Source of the DNA: Myxococcales bacterium
GTDB lineage: Bacteria; Myxococcota_A; Polyangia; Polyangiales; Polyangiaceae
NCBI GenBank assembly: GCA_016703425.1
Contig: JADJCA010000019.1
Coordinates: forward strand, 1-17,298
DNA length: 17,298 nucleotides
Reading direction: 5' to 3'
Position 1 is the first letter of the stretch. Each line of letters starts with the position of its first letter. Both the position numbers and the translations under genes were made by a program. The notes beneath the pieces are model-generated. The model did not search any database. It was not told the DNA's origin and was given only the letters and a program-made list of their open reading frames with translations. Positions 7,690 through 15,214 of this stretch are shown here, piece after piece.

Positions 7690-8769
7690 GTGAAAAAGCC
7701 GCTCTCGTCCGCGCTCCTCCCCGCGCTCGTCGCGACCGCCTTCGCCTGCTCAAGCGGACGAGACGAATCGCCACGCACCGCCTCGGCGCAGGCCGACGGT
7801 GGAGCCTCCACGTTCGCCGACGCGGGAGGCTTCGCGACCTGCGTCACGGCGCGCACCGAAGCCAAGCTCCAGCCGGTGAACCTGGTCTTCATGTTCGACC
7901 AATCGGGCAGCATGGGCGACGAGGCCCACGGCGCCATCTTTGGCTTCACCAAAGCCGCGCGCTGGAATCCGATCACCAACGGCATGAAGCGATTCTTCGC
8001 CGACGCCGCCTCGAGCGGCATCCGCGCCTCGCTCCAATACTTTCCGCTCGACAAAGACTGGTGCGAAGCCAAGTCCTACAAGACGCCCGAGGTGCCGCTG
8101 ACGGCGCTGCCGAACCCGGGGCCCTTCATCACCTCGTTCAACGCGCACCAGCCGCTCGGCGGAACGCCGACCTTGCCAGCCGTCACCGGCGCCATCGACT
8201 ACGCGAAGGAGCTGAAAGCGCAGTTCCCATCGGAGGAGTCGGCCGTCGTTCTGGTCACCGACGGAAGCCCAAGCGACTGCGGCAGCTTCGACGAGGTCGT
8301 CGATCGCTTGAAGGCCGAGGCCGCCAACGTGAAGACCTACGTCGTTGGAGTCGGTGCAGACCTCACGTTTCTCGCCGACATGGCGAAGGCCGGTGGCACG
8401 GGCCAAGCCATCATGGTCGACCTCGCGAACCCGCAGCAGACGAGCGACGAGTTCGTGAAGGCGCTCGGCGCCATTCGCGGCAAAGCCGTCTCGTGCCGCA
8501 TGCCGCTGCCGAAGGCCCCCGACGGCAAGGCGCTCTCGCCGAAGGAGGTAAACGTGGCCTTGGCGTCGTCCAGTTCCGTGGGAGGCACACCGCCGGAGAT
8601 CTTGAGCTACGACGCGACCTGCGCCGATCCCAACGGCTGGCGCTACGACGACATCAACGCCCCGACGACCATCGAGCTGTGCGCGGCGAGCTGCGAGCGT
8701 GTCCGCTCGATCGCGGGCGGCGCCGTCGACGTGCAACTTGGCTGCGTGACCAAGGGCCTCGTCAAGTAG
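7690..8769 (+). CDS. Von Willebrand factor A domain lipoprotein
   Basis: 359 residues, unbroken. The GTG start gives MKKPLSSALLPALVATAFAC, a lipoprotein signal with the lipid-bearing Cys at 20, then an acidic linker. The VWA domain (about 60-275) has the MIDAS metal site DQSGSMGD (Asp70, Ser72, Ser74), the third-loop Thr in LGGTPTLPA (about 159-161) and Asp191 in VTDGSPSDC, so it should bind a divalent ion and a ligand. Strands NLVFMFD, SAVVLVTDG and VKTYVVGVG are in the right order. The C-terminal 80 residues have four cysteines in SYDATCADPNGW and IELCAASCERV, seen in related myxobacterial VWA lipoproteins. It follows the endonuclease by 86 bases on the same strand. A surface binding or adhesion role is inferred. 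Confidence 0.93.
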   Translation: MKKPLSSALLPALVATAFACSSGRDESPRTASAQADGGASTFADAGGFATCVTARTEAKLQPVNLVFMFDQSGSMGDEAHGAIFGFTKAARWNPITNGMKRFFADAASSGIRASLQYFPLDKDWCEAKSYKTPEVPLTALPNPGPFITSFNAHQPLGGTPTLPAVTGAIDYAKELKAQFPSEESAVVLVTDGSPSDCGSFDEVVDRLKAEAANVKTYVVGVGADLTFLADMAKAGGTGQAIMVDLANPQQTSDEFVKALGAIRGKAVSCRMPLPKAPDGKALSPKEVNVALASSSSVGGTPPEILSYDATCADPNGWRYDDINAPTTIELCAASCERVRSIAGGAVDVQLGCVTKGLVK

Positions 8770-8808
8770 GCGGCTCAAGTTCTCGGGGCCGGCGCCGTTC
8801 CCCTTTCC

Positions 8809-8813
8809 GGAGG
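8809..8813 (+). promoter_or_regulatory. Ribosome binding site fixing the CZB start
   Basis: GGAGG lies 5 bases before ATG 8819. This favours ATG 8819 over the in-frame GTG at 8813, which overlaps the site itself. Confidence 0.7.
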
Positions 8814-8818
8814 TGAAC

Positions 8819-9175
8819 ATGTCCTGCCACGAAGCCTGCACGAAAGCCATTGCTGCTCACGCCAACTGGAAGGCGCGGTTCAGGCAGTTCATGGCCGGAG
8901 AGGTCGAGCTCGACGCGTCGGTGGTGGAGCGCAACGACGCTTGCGAATTCGGAAAATGGCTTGCCACGTCGAGCGCAGAGCTTCCGAAGGAGCACGCGAA
9001 GGCCATCGTCGACGCGCACACGGAGTTTCACCGTGTCGCCGCCGAGGTCGTTCGAGCAAAAGGAGCCGGACGCACGCAAGAAGCGGAGGCATCACTCGAG
9101 CCCTCCGGGCGCTTCGGCAAAGCCACGACCGCGCTGACCCGGTCCGTCATCGCCGCACGGGACGCCGCCCGCTAG
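8819..9175 (+). CDS. Stand-alone CZB zinc-binding domain protein
   Basis: 118 residues consisting almost entirely of one chemoreceptor zinc-binding (CZB) domain. In known proteins CZB is usually the C-terminal sensor of a chemoreceptor or the sensor of a diguanylate cyclase, where a 3-His/1-Cys zinc site responds to zinc or to oxidants such as HOCl. All four ligands fit the family pattern: His14 with Trp17 (HANW), Cys42 in CEFGKWL, and His67 and His71 (HTEFH). The spacings are 24 residues from Trp17 to Cys42 and 19 from Trp47 to His67. A further N-terminal CHEAC adds two cysteines. No output domain is attached, so it must act through a partner or as a zinc buffer. It follows the VWA gene by 49 bases on the same strand, but has its own good ribosome site. 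It is cytoplasmic. Confidence 0.92.
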   Translation: MSCHEACTKAIAAHANWKARFRQFMAGEVELDASVVERNDACEFGKWLATSSAELPKEHAKAIVDAHTEFHRVAAEVVRAKGAGRTQEAEASLEPSGRFGKATTALTRSVIAARDAAR

Positions 9176-9206
9176 CGCGCACTCGTTCTTCCTCGGATTG
9201 CCGCGC

Positions 9207-9224
9207 ACGCCGCTGACGCGGCGT
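9207..9224. terminator. GC-rich hairpin between convergent genes
   Basis: ACGCCGC (9207-9213), loop TGAC, GCGGCGT (9218-9224): a perfect 7-bp stem with a tetraloop in the 53-base gap between the ends of the CZB gene and the OB-fold lipoprotein gene. Probably a shared terminator; the T tract is poor. Confidence 0.55.
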
Positions 9225-9228
9225 CTCG

Positions 9229-10191
9229 TCACTTCACGAGATCCGACGGCGCCCGGGGACACAGCTCCAAGTAGGTCTTCGCGGGCGACGGAGAGAACAC
9301 TCCAAAGACGCCGGTGATGCTCTCGAAGGCGTTCACCTTCGACGCGCTGACGACATCTGCCGAGAAGGCGCCGCCGGGCAGAAAGAACGGCGAGAGGCTC
9401 ACGATGTCTGTTCCGCCATCGGGGAACGTGCCGCTGAAGCTCGTGGGGTAGAGGCCAAAGGTCTCATCGGGCGCCGCCGAGGCCTTGCCGGAGAGCTTCG
9501 TGGCCTTGACGAGCAACGGACCGTACGTCTCGTAGTTGTCGAGCGTGAGATCCCCGAGCGCGACCGGAATCGGCGTCACCACGCCCGTGCCGACCTTCTG
9601 GAAACAGCCCGGCAGGGCGCTCGACACCTGCACGAGGAGCTCGTTCTGTCCGCCCGCGGTGTAGCGTAGGCCCCAGCCCATGACGTTGACGCTGTCGCCC
9701 ACGGAGACGCCGGCGAAGTGTTGCGCCGCCTTCGCCGACACAAAGACCTTGATGGCCTTGTGGGCGCCGTCGGCAAGCGACGCGAAGCTTTGCTCGGCCT
9801 GCACGTAGAAGTGACACGCTTGGCCCGCGACGCAGCCACCGCGCGAGACGCCAGTGACGAAGACACCGTCGAGCCACGCGGCCTCCGGCGTCTTCGCGTT
9901 GGCCTCCCAGATCTCGGCAATGGTCCGCGTCGGCACGTTGGCCGGTTGCGACGCGCAGTCGGGCCAACCGGCGTCGGGCGACGCGACCGCCGCGTCGTCG
10001 CTTGAGGCTTGCACGTCGGGCAGCGCACCTGCGTCACTCGCGGCGGGCTCTTCAGCGGCGGCGGCCGCAGCAGGCGCGGCGGTGTTCGCCTGACGCTCCG
10101 TCCCCACGGGCGCGCTGCTGCACGCCGCGACCGAGAGCGCGAGGAGTGTCGCACCGAGCTCGGTGCCGCGAGAAGAAAGCCATGCTGCCAT
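9229..10191 (-). CDS. OB-fold-like lipoprotein, function unknown
   Basis: 320 residues, intact. The signal sequence ends TLLALSVAAC with the lipid Cys at 24, then an Ala/Glu/Asp-rich linker to about residue 75. The mature domain begins around PTRTIAEIWEANAKTPEAAW. It has a five-strand pattern typical of OB-fold modules in secreted nucleases and related proteins: WLDGVFVTGV, CHFYVQAEQSF, AIKVFVSAKAAQHF, VSVGDSVNVMGWGLRY and NELLVQVSSALPGCF. A second, similar unit may follow from PIPVALGDLTLDNYETYGPLLVKATKL to the end (ITGVFGVF, KTYLELCPR). Such folds often accompany extracellular nucleases, and an endonuclease I gene lies 1.6 kb away, but no catalytic residues are evident here and binding of nucleic acid is only a guess. 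It diverges from the gene at 10341. Confidence 0.8.
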   Translation of the reverse strand: MAAWLSSRGTELGATLLALSVAACSSAPVGTERQANTAAPAAAAAAEEPAASDAGALPDVQASSDDAAVASPDAGWPDCASQPANVPTRTIAEIWEANAKTPEAAWLDGVFVTGVSRGGCVAGQACHFYVQAEQSFASLADGAHKAIKVFVSAKAAQHFAGVSVGDSVNVMGWGLRYTAGGQNELLVQVSSALPGCFQKVGTGVVTPIPVALGDLTLDNYETYGPLLVKATKLSGKASAAPDETFGLYPTSFSGTFPDGGTDIVSLSPFFLPGGAFSADVVSASKVNAFESITGVFGVFSPSPAKTYLELCPRAPSDLVK

Positions 10192-10340
10192 GGTGGTCTC
10201 TTACGCGACAGCGGCGCCGTTCCTTCCCGGTCCGGAAGGGCGGCGCACGCGCACGTGTGCGCGAAAAAGCCCCTCGCGAGCACGCCGCGGGGTACGTTCC
10301 GCGCCCCGCCGTCGCGAGGACCCATCGCGAGGAGAAGAAA
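10192..10340. promoter_or_regulatory. Divergent regulatory region with dyads and repeats
   Basis: 149 bases between outward-facing genes contain three kinds of structure. A composite hairpin at 10214-10246 has arms GCGCC/GGCGC outside CCTTCC/GGAAGG. An operator-like dyad CGCGCAC-GT-GTGCGCG lies at 10248-10263. The word TCGCGAG occurs three times (10274-10280, 10312-10318, 10325-10331), the last two extended to TCGCGAGGA. The third copy overlaps the AGGAG ribosome site of the gene at 10341. No protein-coding potential. Confidence 0.45.
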
Positions 10341-11170
10341 ATGAGCCACGAGAATCCCCGCGCACCGTCCGTCCCGCTCGAAAAGCTTCCCCGAGAGCAC
10401 GCGGCCATCGCCGTCCTCGCAGAGCTCGCGTGCGAAGACGACCCGGCGGCGAAGACCGAGCGCGTGTGGCTGATTGTTCCGAAGGACGGACCGCGGCCCA
10501 AACCCGGCTCGTTGCTCCTCGCCGGCGGTCCGCCGATTGGCGTCGACGAGACAACACGGCCCACCTTCGAGGGCGCCTTCATGCACCATCTCTTGACGAT
10601 CGATCTCGAACGAACACCCGAGCTGCGGCGCTTCCCCGGTTCGCCGAGGCGCGCGCCTTCGCGGTGTTCATGGCCGACCACGAAGACAACGACGCGTCTC
10701 GTCCTGGCACCAAAGAGACGGCCGTCGTGGCGCTCTCCGAGAGCGATCTCAAGAAGGGCGATTGGAAAGGCCCCGACGTAGACGACCCGCCCCGGACACC
10801 CTTCGACCTGATCGCCATCGACGTCCCTGTAACGGCCTTCGACGCAGCAAAGCTCGAAACGGTGGGCGCCTTCGACTTCAACTCGTTGGACGCGCCCGCG
10901 ACACGCGAAGACGACCGGAAGAAGCTCCGCGCCATGCTCCGCGAGTTCGCCGTCGCGCACGCGAAGACGAAGGAGGCACGCGTCGCCGCGCTGCGCGCCG
11001 AGCTCATGAACAACGATCACCTCGGCGGCCAGGTCATTCACTTCGCCAAAGACGCCTACGAGACCGACTTCCTCGGCCAGTTCACCGAAGACCTGCTCCC
11101 CGAGCTCTGCCTCGGCGACGCCGGGACGTTCTACGTCTTCGCCGACACCGCGTTTTGGATCGGGCACTGA
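10341..11170 (+). CDS. Hypothetical cytosolic protein, DUF1963-like, one frameshift
   Basis: ATG 10341 follows GAGGAG and starts MSHENPRAPSVPLEKLPREH. No export signal or membrane segment, acidic, about 276 residues after correction. The frame breaks in a CCCC run at 10634-10637: one extra C joins LERTPELRRFPRFAEARAFAVFMADHE into a continuous protein. Features are KPGSLLLAGGPPIGVD, FDLIAIDVPVTAFD, a charged helix EDDRKKLRAMLREFAVAHAK, and a C-terminal NDHLGGQVIHFAKD...GDAGTFYVFADTAFW. The LGG...Q near the C-terminus plus GDAG..Y.F recalls the DUF1963/YwqG family, in which LGG..xxQ and a GD.G..YFF strand close the fold; I hold this loosely. Function unknown. It converges on the transporter gene. 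Confidence 0.75.
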
Positions 11171-11204
11171 GCCGCACGCGCGCGCGTGGGCGCGCTCGGG
11201 GCTC
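11169..11204. terminator. GC-rich hairpin between convergent genes
   Basis: Inner arms GCGCGC (11180-11185) and GCGCGC (11190-11195) close a GTGG loop. Outer arms GAGCC (11169-11173) and GGCTC (11200-11204) extend the structure across the stop codon of the plus-strand gene. It lies in the gap before the convergent transporter gene; no T tract. Confidence 0.45.
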
Positions 11205-11230
11205 GGTGTAGACAGGCGCGGCGCTCAGCC

Positions 11231-12196
11231 TCAGTGCGCGAGCGGCCCCGCCGGCGCGTACTTGTGCAAAACCCACTGCTCGTGGATGTCGATGCCCTGC
11301 GCCGTGAGTCGCGCGCTAAGGACGCCGTGCGGATCGCCGTCGGGCGCCGTGAGCTTCACGTAGCCGAACTCCGACAGGTAATAGAGGTCGGGCGTCAGAT
11401 CTTTGCCGCCCACCTTGTCTTTCGTTGCGCTCGAGAGCGCCTCGAGGCTCATCTCGCGAAAGGCGCTCTTTTGCCAGTGGGCGTAGAGGACGTCGAAGAT
11501 CGCGCGCCGCACGGACCAGTCGAACGACTCCTTCTTGGGCGCCGCGAAGAGCGGCGCGCCGATGGGAAAGAGCACCTTGCCGGCGAGCGGATTGAGCAGC
11601 GAGCCGAGGGCGATCCAAAGGCTGATGCCGAGCAGGGCCAGCGTCGCGAGCGCGATGGGCATGTCCATGGCGCGCGTGTGCGTCGCGCTGCGAACGATGC
11701 GGAAGACGAAGAGCAGGTCGACGTCGAGGAGGAACAAGAAGAGCAACTTGGCGAAGAAGCCGAAGCCGTAGGTGAGAAAGAGGAAGATCACGAGGAGCAC
11801 CACCTCGGTGGCGAGCGCCGTCGTGTGATCGGGCGTCTGCCCGTTGGCGACGCTCCAGAGGCTCCACGCGGTGACGGCCCAGTTGAACGAGAAGGCCGTA
11901 AAGACGGTCCCGCCGTAGACGTTCTTGTTGCCGAAGAGCATGAGCCCCGCCACGAGCTGGCAGCCTCCGCCGAAGAGCAAGCTGAAGACGGCCGCCGTCT
12001 TGAGCGCCGCCGTGAAGTGTGCCGGCGCGACCCAACCGAAGGCGATGGGCAAGAGCGCTCCGCAAGCGATCGCGAGGCCGAGCAGACCGAGCGGAGTCGG
12101 GTTGCCAAAACGCTCTTGAGTGGGCGGAACGATGTCGATGCGCTGGACCATGGCAAAAGGGGAATCGGCGAGGGGCGCCGCGGCGTCAAGGCTCAT
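11231..12196 (-). CDS. SatP/YaaH-type acetate transporter with C-terminal winged-helix-like domain
   Basis: 321 residues from ATG 12194-12196. Members of the GPR1/FUN34/YaaH family move acetate or succinate with protons. The family start motif NPTPLGL is at 32-38 and six hydrophobic segments follow, at about 36-56, 66-88, 96-118, 128-148, 150-168 and 179-201. The conserved stretch GGGCQLVAGLMLFGNKNVYG sits at 76-95. Ordinary members are near 190-220 residues and stop after helix 6. Here about 100 soluble residues follow, including VRRAIFDVLYAHW, LEALSSATKDKV, DLYYLSEFGYVKL and LSARLTAQGIDIHE. This is the helix-helix-recognition-helix-wing order of a winged helix-turn-helix ending in the usual RLTAxGI. 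With six helices the tail should face the cytoplasm. Upstream TTG (12211) is also open, but the ATG starts better; ATG 12151 is an alternative. It diverges from uup, 78 bases apart. Confidence 0.82.
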   Translation of the reverse strand: MSLDAAAPLADSPFAMVQRIDIVPPTQERFGNPTPLGLLGLAIACGALLPIAFGWVAPAHFTAALKTAAVFSLLFGGGCQLVAGLMLFGNKNVYGGTVFTAFSFNWAVTAWSLWSVANGQTPDHTTALATEVVLLVIFLFLTYGFGFFAKLLFLFLLDVDLLFVFRIVRSATHTRAMDMPIALATLALLGISLWIALGSLLNPLAGKVLFPIGAPLFAAPKKESFDWSVRRAIFDVLYAHWQKSAFREMSLEALSSATKDKVGGKDLTPDLYYLSEFGYVKLTAPDGDPHGVLSARLTAQGIDIHEQWVLHKYAPAGPLAH

Positions 12197-12274
12197 GTTG
12201 CAGCGCAACAATCACCGCCCGTTTCGCGCCTTTCCAGCTCGCGCAAGCACGAGCGCCGCACTAAGGTGCGCGCC

Positions 12275-14195
12275 GTGCCGGTTCTTTCTGCCCGCGACGT
12301 CGAGAAGTCCTACGGCGCGCGAACCGTCCTCAAGTCCGTGACGTTCACGCTTCGGAGCGGCGAGCGCGTTGGGCTCATTGGCAGAAACGGCACCGGCAAG
12401 TCGACGCTCGTACGCATCCTCGCGGGCCTCGAGCCGCCCGATCGTGGCGAAATCGCCGTGCGTCGTGGCGCCAGCGTCGGCCTCTTGGAGCAAGTGCCGG
12501 AGCTTACCGCCGGCGAGACGCCGCGCCGGATCGTCGCCGAAGGCCTCGCCGCCTGGGCGAAGGTCCGCGCCGCTTACCAAGAGGTCACGCGCAAGCTCGA
12601 GGGCGCCACCGGCGATCACGACGCGCTCCTCGCCGAGCAAGCGAAGTGGGCCCACGAGATCGAAGGCCTCGGCGGCTGGGAGCGCGAGCACGAGGTCGAG
12701 GCGGTCTTGGGCAACCTCGGCGTCAAAGACATCGACCGCGACATCGCGAGCATGAGCGGCGGAGAGCGGAGGCGCGTGGCCCTGGCGCGGCTCCTCGTGG
12801 CCTCACCGGATCTCGCCATCCTCGACGAGCCGACCAACCACCTCGACGTCGAGACCATCGACTGGCTCGAGGAGCACCTCGAGAAGCGCTACCGAGGCGC
12901 GGTCTTGCTCGTGACCCACGATCGGTATCTTTTGGATCGCGTCTGCTCGCGAACGCTCGAAATCAACGACGGGACGGTCACCGCGTACGACGGCGGCTAC
13001 GAGACGTTCCTCGAGGCGAAGGCAGAGCGCATGGCGCTCGAGGAGCGCACCGAGGCGAACCGGCAGAATTTCCTTCGTCGTGAGCTCGAGTGGCTCGCGC
13101 GGCAGCCCAAAGCGCGAACCACGAAGCAGAAGGCGCGCATCGAGCGGGCCGAGACGGCGAAGGCCGCGGTACCTCGCAAGAAGGACGAGAGCGTTCAGCT
13201 CGCCATCGAAGAGGCCCGCAGCGGCAAGACGGTCCTCGAGCTCCACGGCTTCGGCCTCGACATCGGCGGCCAACGCCTCATCGAGTCGCTGGATCTCTTC
13301 CTCACGGAAGGCGAGCGCGTCGCCATCGTGGGCCGCAACGGCACCGGCAAGACGAGCCTCCTCCGCGCCGTCGTCGGCGAGCTCGCCGCCACGCGCGGCC
13401 GGTTGGTGAAGGGCGCCAACACCAAGGTCGCCTACTTCGACCAAGAGCGAACCGGCCTCGACCTCGACAAGACCGTCTTTGAAAACGTGAGCGAAGGCGG
13501 TGCCGTCGAGATCGGCGGCGTCAGGCTCGAGCCCCGCGCCTACCTCGAGCGTTTCCTCTTCGACGGCCACGCGCAGCGGCAAAAGGTCGCGTCGCTCTCC
13601 GGCGGCGAGCGCGCCCGAGCCGCTTTGGCGAAGACGCTGCAAGCCAAGACGAACCTGGTGCTCTTGGACGAGCCGACCAACGATCTCGACGTCGACACGC
13701 TGGCCGCGCTCGAGGAGATGCTCGTGAGCTTCGGCGGCTCGGCCATCGTCGTCACCCACGATCGCTTCTTCCTCGATCGCATCGCGACCTCGCTCCTCGT
13801 CTTCGAGGGCAATGGCAAGGGTCACGCGGTACCCGGGCAACTACGAGACGTACCGGCGCCTCAAGAAGGAGCAAGCAGCCGAAGGCGAACGCGACGCAAA
13901 GGCGGAAGCCAAGGCGAGCGTGGCGCCGAAGGCCTCGGCCAAGGCCGACGCCCCGGAGGCGAAGGCCGCGAAGAGCAAGCTCTCTTACAAGGAGCGAAGC
14001 GAGCTCGAAACCCTTCCGGCGCGCATCGAGACCGAGGAGCGCGAGATGGGCGCTCTCGAAACGACGCTGTCCGATCCGAACCTCTACAAGGAAGGGCCCG
14101 AGCGCCTCCGCGAGCTCACGGCCTCGCTAGAGGCGAAGAAGAAGCTCGTGGCCGAACTCTACGTGCGCTGGGAAGCGCTCGAGGCGAAGGGCTGA
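12275..14195 (+). CDS. uup: ABC-F ATPase Uup, one frameshift
   Basis: Uup is a soluble twin-ATPase of the ABC-F group, acting on ribosomes and branched DNA intermediates rather than as a transporter. Domain 1 has Walker A GRNGTGKS (36-43), signature MSGGERRR (about 160) and LDEPTNHLDVE (about 183). The ABC-F linker EWLARQPKARTTKQKARIERAE follows, and domain 2 has GRNGTGKTS (about 353), LSGGERARA (about 443) and LDEPTNDLDVD. The C-terminal coiled coil KLSYKERSELETLPARIETE..., ending RWEALEAKG, is diagnostic for Uup and separates it from EttA. There are no membrane segments. GTG 12275 follows AAGG and gives VPVLSARDVEKSYG; the long open frame upstream (from 11186) is an artefact. The frame breaks at GGG 13819-13821: removing one G restores EGNGKVTRYPGNYETYRRLK. 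The corrected length is about 640 residues, the same as E. coli Uup. Confidence 0.95.
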
Positions 14196-14277
14196 GGGCA
14201 CGCTCCTCGAGGATCGGCCCCATGCGTCAGGGCATCACGCAATGATGTAGGGCGCGCGTCGGCTTCATCACGCCGTC

Positions 14278-15175
14278 TTAGCTAAACGCGGCGAGGATGA
14301 CTTCTTCGCGATCGGCGCGCCGGCCTTCCCTAAAAAAATACGCGAACTATTGCCTTGTCGCCCATTGGTCAAGCCGCCAGCGACACCGATGCCGAGCCCG
14401 TCGTCGCTGCCGGACGAATCACGACCTGCGCCCAGCTCAGCGCCGACGATGATTTCATGGGCGGGCCGAGGTCCCTTCACCTGGTCGCCGGTCTTGGTCG
14501 CGCGCCGCCGCCGGGGCCACGCCACCGGCACCACCGGGCCCCGCCGCAACCACGTCGCGGCTCGAGTAGTCAAAGAGGTCGACCGTGGGATTCTTGAGCG
14601 TGCGCCAGGATGCCGACCTTGGTCGCGCCGCCGGTGCCGATCCCGCACGTGGTAGGGCGATGTGGGAACGACGCCAACGAGGTCGAAAAGACCGACTGCG
14701 ATCGGCCGGGCAGGCGGCAGCCAGACCGGCCGCGCGCCGGTAGAGCATCTCCGTTCGTCGGTCCAAGACCGATGAGCCGATCGAAGACGGAGATCTGAAG
14801 CACCGACGCGATGCCGCGCGCCGGCGGCGCGTTGGGCGACACGCCCCAGAACTGATCCAGCGGAATCGGCGTGCCCCAGCATCGCCCGTCGGCCCTGAAG
14901 AAGCTGCCGACGGTGGCGACGACGCTGCTCGCGTCGCTCTCGCCGATCGCATCCGTGGTCGCATCGATCGGCGAACTCGTCGCGTCACCGGCCTCCGTCG
15001 CGCTGCCTCCGTCACCGTTGATGACCACTCCGCGATCCGCTGAGGGCCGCGCGCTCGATCGCGGCCCCCATCGTGCGCGGCGCCTCGGTGCCGTTCCTTT
15101 TTCGATGGCTGGTCGGCGGCCCAAGACGATTTCGGCGACCGTGGCGGACGCGGCGCATCGGTAAGGATAGGCCAC
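14278..15175 (-). pseudogene. Frame-broken hypothetical, probably secreted
   Basis: Protein-like pieces appear in all three minus frames. An acidic Ser/Thr/Asp linker (ATEAGDATSSPIDATTDA) is followed by VATVGSFFRADGRCWGTPIP, LDQFWGVSPNAPPARGIASV and LQISVFDRLIGLGPTNGDAL. Later come CGIGTGGATKVGILAHA, NPTVDLFDYSSRDVVAAG, AHEIIVGAELGAG and a C-terminus. The end is ambiguous: one frame closes ...RVFFREGRRADREEVILAAFS at 14278-14280, reached only if the T7 run (plus strand A7 at about 14332-14338) is read as six bases; another closes a few codons later. The start is unclear: ATG 15173-15175 gives MAYPYRC.., but an internal start near 15,075 with a frameshift is as likely. The linker style suggests an exported protein, but no signal peptide is visible. 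I do not recognise the family. It converges on uup. Confidence 0.4.
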
Positions 15176-15214
15176 GATGCTTGACGAGCGTTCCCCGGCA
15201 CGCCCAGGGGCGCG

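Noticed and set aside
7356..8816. A 486-residue arginine-rich plus-strand ORF
   Set aside because: Out-of-frame reading of the endonuclease end and the VWA gene; very Arg-rich, with no domain pattern.
7750..8850. A 366-residue minus-strand ORF
   Set aside because: It is the antisense of the intact VWA lipoprotein, an expected by-product of high third-position GC.
12803..13840. A 345-residue minus-strand ORF
   Set aside because: Antisense of Uup; the plus strand has all ABC-F motifs.
11186..14245. A single 1,019-residue open frame on the plus strand
   Set aside because: Only 12275 to about 13820 is Uup; the first 360 codons are the antisense of the transporter gene and the tail is out of frame after the GGG indel.
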